From the NCBI GenBank assembly GCA_963575645.1, contig OY754464.1, positions 45,994,192 through 46,058,191 on the forward strand: a stretch of 64,000 bases of DNA, read 5' to 3'. This stretch comes from Xanthostigma xanthostigma (lineage: Eukaryota > Arthropoda > Insecta > Raphidioptera > Raphidiidae). The first letter of the stretch is position 1. Each line of letters begins with the position of its first letter. Made by a program: the position numbers and the translations under genes. The notes under the pieces were generated by a model. It did no database searches, had not been told where the DNA came from, and was given only the letters and a program-made list of their open reading frames with translations. Positions 22,133 through 33,232 of this stretch are shown here, one piece after another.

Positions 22133-23934
22133 TCTCACTAGTCGCACAATATACTATTATGTTTATTTTCCATTTTATTTGTCTTTAATATTAATTTTTG
22201 ACAGTAGATAATAAACTATATTATTGTGTGTCTTCGGCTTCGACGTCATTTATTTGTGGCAGTGTTTTCCGTTTCATTTATTTTATTCCCCAAATCGACG
22301 AAATGCCGCCTAAGAAGTTTTACTTCAAAAATAAAAATTGAAAAATGCAAAGAGTGATGAAGTGCAGATATAGTAATAGTACGAGTATTTATTGTGATAT
22401 AAAATTCAAGATTAATGTCAATTTATCGAGTAACAATATTGTTCCTTCAAAATATTATCGTTAAAATTCTTTCGGCTTTGATAACTTCCGATGACCACAT
22501 TTCCGTTTCATATAGGTAATTGTTTTGTATCATTTTATTTATTTGCGGAAATTCCATAGAAACCCTTTTCGATCGCTTATTTAACCGTCGGCAGACCTTT
22601 TATTTAATCGCAATAAAACAAAGGCAACAAAGGTATGTCGTGAATCATTAAATTTGTGGTTTTTATATCAACCACTGCAGACCCCTGAGTTAACACGTAA
22701 ATCTATCTAAACTCTTGGTCACAATTATTGCACCGCGCGTCTTTTCTGCTATATGTCTAGTATTGAAGGAAAAATTGAACTGGAAGCAAATTTTTCTTTC
22801 TGGTAAAACCAGAATAAGTTTGAAATCATGCGAATAATGTCAATGACCTAGAGAAAGATTTCCTGCCTGAAATATATCTACAAATCTGTGCGGGAGTTGA
22901 AATGCAAGGCATTTAGTGTTCTGCGGAAGAACTTCGACGCCCGTGTGATTAGCATTCATTATTATCCACAAGCTAGTGAATTTTTTTATTTGATTAATTA
23001 TCAATAATATACAAATGAATAGAACAATAATAGAATTGAGCAGTTGAAGATTTGTGAACATAACTAATTTGTCGGGGACCCTTCGTGTGAGGCATCGTCG
23101 AAGGCGTGCAGAATGCGCCAGGACTAAATTCTCTTCAGCACCTTTTAATTTAACCTTCAGAAGACAGAATGAAAAATTAATAAAAACTGACACGCCTATT
23201 CGATTAGTTGTATTTTATGTTCTTCAATTAATTAAAAACTCTACGTTTTATATATTTACAATCTCACTGAAGCATCGCTGTTTATTAGACATTTGAATTT
23301 TTTACTTACTTTTCTGGCGTTTCAAAAGCAATCCATTTTATGTTTTCCTTAAAGCGATTTTATAATTATGACCATCCACAATAGCAGCTTCAAAAACAAT
23401 ATCAATATAGTACCAAATTGAATAAAAATGTTAATATTTTTGTTTCAACATCCATCATTCCAAAACAATAACAATTAAGAACCTAGAATATAAGATATAC
23501 TCAGTAATCATATTTGTAGGATACATAAACCAAATTGACAATTTTTAGAATTTTCTTGTGTCTGTTTGTGTGTTCCGGATTAACTTAAAAAGCATTGAGT
23601 CGATTTTGATCGGATTTTCACTGTAGTTTTATATTATTGCTCTTCTACTTAAGGGGATGGTAATGATCTCAGTCGTCGAGTGTCTCTAAGTCAAAAAATG
23701 GGCATTAACGTGAGCGAAGTCTCCTATTGTAGGAGAATATATATTGAAAGTATGATTGAACAATTGCTAGATATATAAAGAAATCGTCAATAATCCAAAA
23801 CATGTCTTTATTAGTGTATTTGCCATAAGGCACTTACACTATTGGCGTCGGTCGGATGGCGGGACCTAGGGGTCGGACCAAAATTTCTCGACGTTTCATA
23901 AGTTTCTAAGAAGTTTGGCACCATTTTTGGAAAT
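22133..23934. other. AT-rich intronic DNA, nothing recognised
   Basis: No gene recognised. Overlapping frames on both strands at 22840-23296 have no domain. 23560-23660 resembles the body of a dispersed repeat (TTGAGTCGATTTTGATCGG-like wording). Confidence 0.5.
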
Positions 23935-23935
23935 G

Positions 23936-23969
23936 TTTATATATATATGTATATATATATATATTTATA

Positions 23970-24024
<55 letters not shown>
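23936..24024. repeat. (TA)n microsatellite
   Basis: About 89 bp of nearly pure TA dinucleotides with a few interruptions, ending TGTGTGTG. The Ile/Tyr open frame through it is an artefact. Confidence 0.95.
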
Positions 24025-24031
<7 letters not shown>

Positions 24032-24584
24032 ACCACGATAACTCTCGACAGACTTAATCGATTTAAACGAAATTTGGTCCACATGTTGGAATCCATCATC
24101 GCAAGAAGCCTATTTAAAATGGGCCCGATCGGGCCATTTTAAGGGGGGTATTTAGGGGTTGAAACATGTTTTTGGGCCCAAAAATACGGAAAAAATTCTC
24201 AGAATCACTTCAAATTTGAAATTTAACCCTTTAGTAATTATTGAAATGTGCTGCTAAAATTTAAATAAAATCGGCCCGACAGGACCGGACTTACAAGTTT
24301 TATGAAAACGCAAGTTTACTGATATGGATTTACATACTGAAGGGTGTATATAATTTGGTACAGATGTTGAATTGGTATGTAGTATTGAAATTAAGTAAAA
24401 AAATGTTGTTTTAAGGGGTGTATTAGAGGGTAATTTTTTTTATTTTGTCCAAAAACAAAGTTAAGTTCATACAATAGAGCCACACTGCTTATAAAAGCAA
24501 ATACACTATATTGTCGGCAGGGTTTCGCACTGCGACCCGAGTTTTTATTAATTTAATGACATTGATTAACAAATTTTATTTTCA
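24025..24584 (+). repeat. diverged dispersed-repeat body
   Basis: ACGATAACTCTCGACAGAC, TTAATCGATTTAAACGAAAT and TTGGTCCACATGTTGGAAT have the wording of an insect repeat adjoining the TA tract. A near-palindrome around GGGCCCGATCGGGCC lies at 24128-24142. No coding role. Confidence 0.4.
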
Positions 24585-24765
24585 ACTAGCCACTACCTGC
24601 GACCACGCACACAAGCTGATAATGTTTTATACAACTATAGCGGAGTCTTCGGCTTCACTGTATTACAATCTTGCCTCGCGAGGCTGCGCCCCGCTCGGCA
24701 ACGACATCAATAATGGAACCTTTGACTCCACCGTATTACAGTATTATTTGTTGGCTATTTATTGG
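24585..24765 (+). repeat. family C hairpin repeat, copy 2
   Basis: ACTAGCCACTACCTGCGACC head, then two hairpin subunits: GCGGAGTCTTCGGCTTCACTG and TGGAACCTTTGACTCCACCG. Between them TCTTGCCTCGCGAGGCTGCG matches the spacing and wording of the copy at 12610-12785. Confidence 0.6.
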
Positions 24766-25331
24766 ATGTCTGCAATTTTTACTATCATCTAAAATGTGTT
24801 GACATTTGACATTTTTTTTATTTACAGATTAAATATTCAACCTTCTCAGGGAATTAATTTTTAAAAAGCCTTTGTAGTGCTCACCTGCGTTATATAAGAA
24901 ACTCCTGTATAAAATTCCATGCTCCTAGACTCGCAGTTTTAAGCTGTGTGTTGTCTGACAGTCAGTCAGTATTAGAGTTTTATGAAGTAGAAGATTTATT
25001 TTTATTAATTTCATGGTCTCTACGAAAATGTATTGAATAAGTAAATAATAAATTATATAACGTCTTAAAAAAACATGTTTTATTTATTCGTTTTTGGAAT
25101 CAGTTAAAAAAGAGACACGATATTAAGTAACGATCCTTTTTATTAAATTTTACCAAAATGGAGGACGAAGAGGTAGTAGAGTAGAAGAGTAAACATAGGG
25201 TTAGATTCTCATTGTACTAATCTAAAAACGTAAACAAAAATCACTGGTTTTGTGTTTGTCCCTGATTTTTTTTTCGCTCGGAATAACTTCTGCCAAAATA
25301 CAGTAAAAATAATATTTTTTTTTCTTTTCAG
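24766..25331 (+). other. end of upstream retn intron with acceptor site
   Basis: Non-coding. It ends in a long T/C-rich tract (about 25313-25329) and an AG at 25330-25331, a strong 3' splice site for the following exon. Nothing else recognised. Confidence 0.7.
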
Positions 25332-25404
25332 CTGTACGAGATTAGTGACGATCCAAAAAGGAAAGAATTCCTGGACGACCTGTTTTCATTTATGCAGAAA
25401 AGAG
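25332..25404 (+). CDS. retn: internal exon of retained/dead ringer (ARID3-type transcription factor)
   Basis: The exon reads LYEISDDPKRKEFLDD, then LFSFMQKR and the first base of a Gly codon. This is the nearly invariant beginning of the extended ARID DNA-binding domain in the insect Retained/Dead ringer and vertebrate ARID3 proteins. The protein is a nuclear, AT-rich-DNA-binding transcription factor acting in embryonic patterning and neurons. The exon is bounded by a polypyrimidine-AG acceptor and an AG/GTGAGT donor. It enters in phase 0 and exits in phase 1, so the next exon must continue the Gly codon into the TPINRLPIM-type part of the domain. Neither that part nor the preceding WSFEEQFKQ-type sequence was found in the window, which means both flanking introns are very long. 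No stop or frameshift is present. Confidence 0.88.
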
Positions 25405-25750
25405 GTGAGTGATTTTTTATTGTTTGTATAAATACATAGATATTATTTTAAAAGATATTTGATAATCTGTCAAAAAACTAACGTAGAGTATAGGTATCGT
25501 TTAGAGAAGATAGCGGAGTCATTTCTGCGCACAAACAAGCTTCGGGTCAACTGGTCTTTGTTTTCGAACAAGGAGTGATAGGTACACATTTGCCTTTAAA
25601 ATTACAAATTAGTGAATTTTTAAGATTTGAAATATTTCCAAGCAATCGATTTTCATTAACACGTAGCGCCTTTCGAAAAAGAAAACTATACTGGAAAAAA
25701 GATTATTAATTTCACAAATCACTTTTGAATGATCAATAATAATAATTTTT
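25405..25750 (+). other. start of downstream retn intron
   Basis: It begins GTGAGT, a consensus 5' splice site. The rest is AT-rich and featureless up to the inverted repeat at 25751. Confidence 0.7.
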
Positions 25751-26120
25751 TACAAAAAGTAATGATATCCCATCAAAAACATAAATGTGAAAAAAAGGAA
25801 GCCAAGTTCAATATTAAGAATATTATTTTCATACCGCGAAAAATGGGTCCATACCTCAATACAAAAAGGATTGAGATCTAAACGGGTGCCAAGTTTTCAC
25901 TTGGCAAGTTTTCACACATATAAACATGAATTTTAGGTATAAATTATAATATAAAACACGAAAACTTGCCAGTTGAAAACGTGGCCCCCTTTTAGATCTC
26001 AATTCTTTTTCTATTGATGAATGAACCAATTTTTCGCGGTATGAAAATAATATTCTTAATATTAATATTGAACTTGGCTCCCTTTTTTCACATTTATGTT
26101 TTTGATGGGATATTCTTGTA
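25751..26120. mobile_element. foldback/MITE element close to the retn exon
   Basis: Arms of about 170 bp (25751-25920 and 25948-26120) are reverse complements with roughly 90 percent agreement by eye. Outer ends are TACAAAAAGTAATGATATCCCATC and the complement of GATGGGATATTCTTGTA. Inner landmarks CATACCGCGAAAAAT and GAGATCTAAA occur in both arms. It is non-coding. In the pre-mRNA it would form a long hairpin starting ~350 nt after the 5' splice site. Confidence 0.75.
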
Positions 26121-26544
26121 CAGGGAATAAATGAATTAATTAAAATCAGTTTTACGATCTCAAAGCATTAAAAAACTCTTGACGACGACGCTTAAATCTC
26201 TTGGCTCTCGCAATGCATAAATTACCTATATAGAGACAGAAGACGCAGACGCGATCCGTCGATGCTCTATAAAACATATCGTGTTTGATTTATTACGTAA
26301 CAGCGCTGTTATTAATCATGTGAAAATTTTTAATTACATAACCTCCAGATTGGTAGCGTTAATGAGATGTGTAAACGAGATATACATATATATACATAGG
26401 TTCCATCTACCTCTAAATATAGGAACCAACACATATGGTGTGTGCCGTTTGTTCGTTTAACTAAATGCGCTTAGAGTACGATATGAAAATAATTGGCAGT
26501 GTTGTCATACATACATATAGTCTGACTGAAGAAAGTACACTCAC
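26121..26544. other. AT-rich intronic DNA, nothing recognised
   Basis: No gene or element recognised. Confidence 0.5.
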
Positions 26545-26945
26545 CAAAAGAATGTGCATAGGGTCCCTTATTTCGGTCTGAAAACATCCGAATGATTCAT
26601 AGCTAACATACTGTTGCGCGCTTCTTCTTGATGTAAATAAAAAATTTCCACCACGAACTAGAACAGTTTTGTTACAATATGTTAAGATGTACAAAACGCT
26701 CTCGTCGCAATGTGGCATTCCAGTAAACCAAACGTATTTGAATGGTTACCTGAGGCTTTTCTTAATGCAATATCCAGCTATGTCAATGTAAGGTGTCGGT
26801 TCTTTGATGGACCTTTTAAGCAAAGTGCCAGCAACATTACGGCATACGAGTAATTAGCCGAACTTGTAGTTGACGAGAGGTGTCATGGAGATTTTTGTGA
26901 TTTTATGTAAGAATAAAATATAGTAAACGAGTACGCTGTACAAAC
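26545..26945 (+). repeat. dispersed repeat family E, copy 2
   Basis: Blocks AGGGTCCCTTATTT, GTCAATGTAAGGTGTCGGTT, AAAGTGCCAG, TTACGGCATACGAGTAATTA and TTGTAGTTGACGAG match the order seen at 10590-10900. The 85-codon minus-strand frame within it has no recognisable domain. Confidence 0.45.
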
Positions 26946-27235
26946 TGTACGAAGTGAGGCGCGTAAAAGTATGGCTCACGTGACAGAAATGTGTGATGAA
27001 AAGTCAGTAAATAATGCACCTCCACCAGATTTACAAAAGAGGGATGAGCAGTGAGTTAAAACGCAAATCCATACCACTTATATTATAGTCTGAACTCTGA
27101 AATATAAATGTGTCTCACTTCTTAAATTTTTAACACAGACTACCTAATATGACATGGGGAATTTGTTACTTTTGATTATTTGTTTTGCCAAATCTAAATT
27201 TCTCCGGATAAAGCCAAACCGTACGCCTAGTGTTA
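26946..27235. other. intronic DNA, nothing recognised
   Basis: No gene or element recognised. Confidence 0.5.
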
Positions 27236-27800
27236 ATGTATAAGATGTATAGTTTCAAAAAAATCAAAAAAGGCTCTGTATCATCGCGCTAATAAGTAGA
27301 AAATAAATTTATTTCTCTTTCATAACATTTAGAAGCGTGAGGCACTTGATGAATTAAATGAAAAGTGAGTGTTCAGTCCATTTTTCTAAACGTTACAAAT
27401 TTTCTTTTCTACTTTCTAGTGCGTGGATTTTTAGATCTTTTTGAAACTTTAAACGGTGTATATTATAATACGATATTGTATTCTAAATTTTAAACTACTG
27501 GAGACACGTTTTCCCACCATCGACACCGTCACTCCCACCACTTGTTTTTTTCTTTCCATTTTTTAATTTGTTATATAAATTTTATTATCTAGCCAAACTA
27601 TTAGACCTAGTTTATATGAGAGGCGTTCAACGCGCCACCAACGCGCGTTATCATGTAAACAGTTATATACAACTGTATAGAAATTATTGTAAACGCGCGT
27701 TGAACGCTCTTCATGTGTGCTAGGTCTTAGAATATTGTTCTGTCATCAAAATCACATTCACTTGCAAAGTGTCACATCATTACCGGACAAGTCAACAAAC
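27236..27800 (+). repeat. dispersed repeat family D, copy 1, carrying a MITE insertion
   Basis: Blocks ATAGTTTCAAAAAAATC, AGTAGAAAATAAATTTATTTC, ACGTTTTCCCACCATCGAC, CACCGTCACTCCCACCACTTG and GAATATTGTTCTGTCATCAAA match 55880-56300 in order. Between GCCAAACTA and GAATATTG it is interrupted by the 123-bp MITE at 27604-27726. Family class unknown. Confidence 0.65.
27604..27726. mobile_element. PIF/Harbinger-like MITE, 123 bp
   Basis: Terminal repeats GACCTAGTTTATATGAGAGG and, from the other end, GACCTAGCACACATGAAGAG continue into a shared GCGTTCAACGCG. TTA flanks both sides (27601-27603 and 27727-27729). The related uninterrupted sequence at 56213-56230 reads GCCAAAATATCAGAATATTG, which is the empty site with one trinucleotide. 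A 3-bp TWA target and GGC/GAC-type ends suit PIF/Harbinger. Confidence 0.7.
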
Positions 27801-28180
27801 TTATTAAGTTAAGTTTATAGGTATTTGTCGCTCGTTTTCTCGTACATCCTGTAGACGGGCTGCAATATTTGTATGGATCAGCTCATTTAGTCGCTTCTTG
27901 ACACGTCTATTAATAATATATACATTGTTATGATTAGTACCTACTACTCATATATATATATAATATGGCTACATCAGTCCGAGATCCTTATATCATATTA
28001 TATTGTCATAGACTGTAATGATTGATTATCGATTATTTTACATCAAAATTAATTGTCGTAATTAATAAATTAAATGTCTGAAGCACAGCACGTTGAGAAA
28101 GTACAATAACCCTTCACAATTACTTTTGAATTGGTTTATTTATAATTTATATAGATATACCTATATATTTTGTATTTATA
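27801..28180. other. AT-rich intronic DNA, nothing recognised
   Basis: No gene or element recognised. Confidence 0.5.
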
Positions 28181-28219
28181 GACGCCGATCACCTTAGATG
28201 TTGAGCGTCTATAATCTAC
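28181..28219. repeat. short hairpin, TATAGACGC motif
   Basis: TATAGACGCC and GAGCGTCTATA are inverted around an 18-bp loop. Related sequences occur at 33197-33232 and 34203-34243. Confidence 0.5.
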
Positions 28220-28242
28220 AATCTCTCTATATTTTAATTTTT

Positions 28243-28440
28243 ACTAGCGGCCCGGCCCGGTTTTACCCGGGTGCGATAGATATATTTTGTGTCTGAACTA
28301 ATAGCTTTGAGCTGATAATTGCCGCTTGGTGTGCTCCCTGAAGGTCCATTCTAAATATTGGTGAAAAAAATTCTGAAATTGGATGAGTAGTTTCTTACAT
28401 CCAAACTTAAAAACTTTACCTCTTTATTAGTACCCATAGA
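28243..28440 (+). repeat. dispersed repeat, family A variant
   Basis: ACTAGCGGCCCGGCCCGGTT head with CACCCGGG-type continuation, then CTGAAGGTCCATTCTAAATA, TGGATGAGTAGTTTC, and a TTAGTACCCATAGAT end. It is shorter than the copy at 5155 because part of the middle differs. Confidence 0.6.
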
Positions 28441-28825
28441 TTTTCACATTTTGCATCTTTTCATTTTTTATGCTATATCAGTAGTTAATTGGTTTAAGAT
28501 CTCGTTTAAAATATTAGCACTAGACCGAAATCTATATTATTCTCGTTTGAAGTTATCTGTGAGCTATTAATAAACACCTGTTAAAAATATAGCTCCTAAT
28601 ACTATACATAAAATAAAATACTACATAAAACAAACCTATAGTACGGTTCTAAAATAATTGGTAGTGACGTCACACTACTTTACAATGTTAGCCGGTATAA
28701 TTTTTATGCTCTATGCACAAAAACGGTACCGCTTATAATTGCATAGTGAAGTATAAGTGTGACGTCACTGCCTATTATTTTGAAACCGTATATATAGTGG
28801 GGGTAAAATTTCTTTATATTCGTAC
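28441..28825. other. AT-rich intronic DNA, nothing recognised
   Basis: Contains a weak inverted pair of GTGACGTCAC blocks (28664-28673 and 28759-28768) around an ATTTTTATGC centre. No gene recognised. Confidence 0.5.
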
Positions 28826-28833
28826 ATTTGTAC

Positions 28834-29363
28834 TAGTGATGTGCCGGATATCCGTATCCGTATCCGCGGATATCCGAGGGAGAAGAAAGATCCGTATCCG
28901 TTAGTTTTTGGCGGATCTTGTACCTTATTAATTTTCAATTCATTGATGAAATTTTACATATAGGTGATTAGGTAATAATGAAAAACTGTTAAATTCCATT
29001 TAGACTATTTTTTATTTTTTAAAATCGTATTTGACACCTTTATATTGCAAACATTTATCGTAGTGAGTACCATACCAATAGTACCTACATAACTCGAAGG
29101 TACTAAAAAACTATCTTTATAATGAGATATAGCACATCGATCTTTGGAAAGAGACAATCTGTTATGAGAATTAACTCTTAAAGAGGTCAATAACTTTTTC
29201 CCATAACAGATAGTCTCTTTCTAAAGGTCGATGTGCAATATTTACCGTTGCGTACTCTAAGAAAGTTAAGATCCGTATCCGTATCCGCGGATCTTGAAAC
29301 CAAATATTCGTATTCAGATCTGTATCCGCGGATATACATTTTTAACGATCCGGCACATCACTA
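28834..29363. mobile_element. hAT-like MITE with 8-bp target duplication, 530 bp
   Basis: The 17-bp terminal repeat TAGTGATGTGCCGGATC (left end has an A at the last position) is present at both ends. The 8-bp ATTTGTAC flanks it at 28826-28833 and 29364-29371. Repeats of ATCCGTATCCG and CCGCGGAT are clustered just inside both ends (28848-28915 and 29270-29335), as expected for hAT transposase-binding sites. An internal inverted repeat (about 29133-29172 against 29199-29243) forms a second hairpin. It is non-coding; a hAT transposase elsewhere would have moved it. Confidence 0.88.
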
Positions 29364-29371
29364 ATTTGTAC

Positions 29372-30689
29372 TAATGTCTATATACCTAAAATATAATAAA
29401 GAGGAAAAGTTTTTTTGCGACTGATTATTTCGGGAACTACTGAATGGATTTTTTAAAATAATATTTCATTGGTTAATATCCTATACTTTCTTCCTGAGTG
29501 GTATATAAACTTAGTTATTACGCTACGACAAATGAGAGATTCACAGAGAGCGAAGCTGGTCTTAAAATTAAAAAAATAAAAAAGTATTATTTGCAAAAAC
29601 TAAACGTTAGTATTCATAGTGTAAATATCAATTAAAGACACATTTGATGTAACAGTGATTTTAGGATCTTTAATTGATAGTCACGACATCCATGATACTT
29701 ATATTATGTACTATGATGATACCTTGTAATTTTCGGTTAAATATTCTGTGCGGTGTATTTCTAGATTTTCCATAACGTGTTGTTGAATGAAAGTGCATTT
29801 CTAAATAAAACAAAATCTTTTAATATAATGTAAGTATACAAATCCTAATGGTGTATTCTCGGATGGCTATTATAAGTAGCATACAATCTTCTTTTTTTCT
29901 ATATAAATATGAGTTTAAAGTGGGTTCCCCGTGGTGATAGAGCGTTAAGAATATTGTTTGAATTCGCGGAAAACACGAGAACCCCTATTTGGCAGTTTTA
30001 CAACCGACCGATCACCGTTAACACGAATCTACCCCCGGACACGTCATAAAAATGCAGTTGCCGATGTCAGTTGAAAAAGGATGCAGTCGGTGAAGACAGA
30101 GATATGTTAGATCAAAGGCGGCGGTCATTTAATAACAAAAGAAATATACATAGGTTCCTGTTTGACCAGTTGTCGCGTAATAATTCTGTTCTTTCACTAA
30201 AAATATAATTCAAAACGCGCGTACATCTAGTTTAATACAATCTCTTATATTTAGCAATAATGTGCTAATAAACATTTAAATGGCAATTTTGTCTTTCAGT
30301 AATCTATAATTATATATCCCTTTATACAGAAACTACCCTTGTTTAAACGAACTTCAAAGCCCACTAAAGACCACCCTGTTTGTTACCCTATAATTAAATT
30401 AGGTTATATCAACTTACCGAACGTTGAAGTATTTGTTTTCTATGTACTACGAATAAACGCATAGTCATATAGTTTTGTACAGTTCGAAACGGTGCTTGGA
30501 AGTGATATTATGTCATGGCTACTTGCCTTTACTACCTGTTTTAATAGTTTATGAACGTTTCGTTCGTTTTCTGAACGTGTGTCATTACTCATCACTGATT
30601 TCTAGTTTATTTTGAAATACATAGTAATTTTAGATTTTAACAAATTATCTCACTGTTATGTTTTGTAATGCGACATTAATTAATGGTGC
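29372..30689. other. intronic DNA, mostly unrecognised
   Basis: 29400-29570 resembles the body of a dispersed repeat (TTTCGGGAACTACTGAATGG, ACGCTACGACAAATGAGAG). Nothing else recognised. Confidence 0.45.
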
Positions 30690-30775
30690 TAATTTACTGT
30701 TAAATTTTTGTCTCACTTTAACACATTGTAACGCTGAAATTGTTAGAAAGTGACAAAAGTTTAACAGTGTTGTAA
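30690..30775. mobile_element. short inverted-repeat element (MITE relic), copy 1
   Basis: TGTTAAATTTTTGTCTCACTTT and AAAGTGACAAAAGTTTAACA are inverted around a short centre. A related sequence at 62724-62811 has GTTAAATTTCTGTGTCACTT and AAGTGACAACAAATTAAC. Confidence 0.5.
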
Positions 30776-31002
30776 ATTCCAAAATTGATCAACAAAGTAG
30801 CAGTATTAAGGGGCTCCCTCATTGACGGCTAAATAAATACGCATAAATACCGATAAGAGGAAGTCCATTACTTACGTGAGCTTAAAGTTATGGAAGGGGT
30901 TTTGCAAAATCTCGCCACATCTCATTTAAAGAGAGGGGGCCGTCAATGAAATGTCACGTCAACATTTTAATTCAGAGTATATGGTATATACACTTATAAC
31001 AG

Positions 31003-31349
31003 ACTAGCGATCCCGTCCGGTTTCACCCGGGTGCAAAAGAACGAATGGGGGGGGAGGTACATGAGTACGTACATTCATCTTAGTTTAACGAGATTAATGT
31101 GGTGTCCAAATTTCATGATGATCAGAGTTACCGTTCAAAAGTTTTTGTCAGACGGACTTTTGAGTTTACATTTTGCAACATTTTTCATCGCTGGTCCGCT
31201 TCTATTGATCGTAGCGTGATATTATATAGCCTATAGCATTCCTCGATAAATAGGCTATCCAACAAAAAAAAATTCAATTCGAACCAGTAGTTTCTGAGAT
31301 TAGCGCGTTCAACCAAACAAACTCTTCAGCTTTATATATTAGTATAGAT
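31003..31349 (+). repeat. dispersed repeat family B, copy 1
   Basis: It starts ACTAGCGATCCCGTCCGGTT. Then come AAAAGAACGAATGGG, a GTGTCCAAATTTCATGATGA block, CGTAGCGTGATATTATATAG and AGTAGTTTCTGAGATTAGCG. It ends CTTCAGCTTTATATATTAGT. The copy at 37540-37856 has the same order. It shares its first and last blocks with family A, so the two families are probably related elements with different middles. Confidence 0.7.
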
Positions 31350-32239
31350 AACATTTTGAATCATTTTTCTCCTCTTACCTATGTCACAAGAAAAATGTAG
31401 TACTTACATGAAGACATTAATAGTATTTAGTGATATGAAGAAAAATACATGAACATATTAAATGCATTTAATTATTTAAAAATTATTGGGTAAATCTCAC
31501 CAAGGGAGAGAGTTTTTTTTTTTATTTGGCGCTCATTAACTTTTATGTGACGCAAAACAATCTATCCTTGGGAACGTGTAATAAAATTTTGAGCATATTT
31601 ACTGCCCCATAGAATTTGACATTGATCAGTCCTTTTAAATAAGTGTTCATCTATGGGAAGTGATTTGTTCTTTTTCAAGGAAATAACTGTCCTCCTACTA
31701 ACTTGGTCGGTAACTACGATGAACACAGTACGTTTTTCAGTCATCGTGACTTGTACATTTTGCAGTTAGCCTAAGTGATCAAATAGGTAGAACTAAACGG
31801 TAGCTGACGGAAGAACAAAATATAAAAAAAACGAATTATTTACGCCGGTTGTTTTATAAAATTACAAATTAAATATTAGTTTTTTTCTGCTTGAATCTTG
31901 CAGGCAAATGTATGTTGTGATTTCTCATCAAAAACAATAAAATTTGCAAAAAAATAACTTTGCCTTAATAGATTACAACCACTTTGTACATATTTAATTT
32001 AAATTTATTAGTGAAATAAATTAAACTTTTAATATTAAAATTGCTTTTCAAAAAATATAAAAGAATAGAACACATGTTGTCTGTTTATTTATTGGAATCT
32101 TTTATCGCGTTGCCAAATTATTATAGATATGTACAACATGAAGCAGCCATCTGCATTTTATTAATGGAATTTTACTCATCCAATTTTAATTTAAAAAAAT
32201 CGCCGTCATATCGAATTACTTGATGTGACAGGCCACGAC
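31350..32239. other. AT-rich intronic DNA, nothing recognised
   Basis: A 60-codon minus-strand frame (31562-31744) has non-biased composition, but no family was recognised. Confidence 0.5.
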
Positions 32240-32425
32240 ATGCTGTGCTCGTGCGCGCATGCGTCACAATGCCAACATAAACAGCGCCGGAAGTGGTTCC
32301 CTAATTATAAATCTCAGTTCATCAATCATACGCACTGCGTGCGTCTTTTTCTTCTCGACCTCGGTATATTAAAATGACGTGACAACCCTGCACGAGCAAA
32401 TCTGACGAGTGCGGAGGACTTGCGG
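32240..32425. promoter_or_regulatory. cluster of promoter-type motifs in a GC-richer patch
   Basis: Within 180 bp are an NRF1/Ewg-like GCGCGCATGCGTCA (32253-32266), an ETS-type CCGGAAGTG (32287-32295) and a CRE-type TGACGTGA (32375-32382), in a stretch with more CpG than the flanks. It could be an intronic promoter or enhancer. Individual matches of this length occur by chance, so this is a weak call. Confidence 0.25.
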
Positions 32426-33196
32426 GTTTTTATGTGTCAACGTCTTTACCTAAAATAAGCGACTGGATATAATCTTCTTTGGTTGCAATTATTTAGTTTG
32501 AGTCTTCTCTTAGAGATGGCACCGTGGTAGAAAAGTATTATGTTGGCTGCACTAATCACTTGAGTCCTGGCGACTTGCGTCTTATGTAAAATTACGAAGT
32601 CACTTATCCTGATTTAAATATAAATGCACACAATGAAAGAGAATAAAGAAGAAAATTGCGTATCAAGCATCCGAGACCTCTGCCTTCTACTAAATTTTTA
32701 TGGTGATTAAATGAAAATTATAAAACTCATTAAAAAATTATTAATATTTTTTTTGAGTAAACCTATAATTATACTATATATTATTAATTCTCCATTGATA
32801 GAATTTTCCTATTTAAATGTCACTTTTTGCAATTATACTTCCAAAGATGAACTCAAAAATGGTGGTAAAAACATTGACTCTTATTGGAGCATGGAGCCTC
32901 CTCTTCACATAACAAATCGCATGAAGAACGAATCTAATTAAATCGGGAAATGCTTTATAGCTCAAGGAAGTCATGGAAATGTCTAGGAATAATAGTCAGG
33001 GAACATTATAAATTGCTGTAAAGAGTTTAACAGGTATAATCGGCCATGGCTTTGTATAAAGAATCACCTCGATATTTATTTGAAATTATTCAGGGAAACT
33101 ATGGAAAACCAGCAATTATCTCGGCAAGAGGTAGTATAGGAAAACCTCTTAGAGGTCGTAGAAAAAAGTTCTAATTGTTTCTGCATTAGATTGCAA
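32426..33196. other. AT-rich intronic DNA, nothing recognised
   Basis: No gene or element recognised. Confidence 0.5.
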
Positions 33197-33232
33197 ATTA
33201 TAGACGCTCGATAACTGAGGTCATAATCTACT
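33197..33232. repeat. TATAGACGCTC motif copy
   Basis: AATTATAGACGCTCGATAAC followed by GAGGTCATAATC resembles 34203-34243 (ATTATAGACGCTCCATAGC, GGGATCATGAGCG). Confidence 0.4.

Noticed and set aside
23915-24142. Open frame with alternating Ile and Tyr
   Set aside because: It is a translation of the (TA)n microsatellite and its flank.
1-25331. Upstream retn exon ending WSFEEQFKQ
   Set aside because: No match seen on the plus strand.
30806-30960. Possible MITE with CATTGACGGC ends
   Set aside because: Only about 11 bp of inverted match and no target duplication; could be chance.
31562-31744. 60-codon minus-strand frame with protein-like composition
   Set aside because: No family recognised, no splice context; not enough to call a gene.
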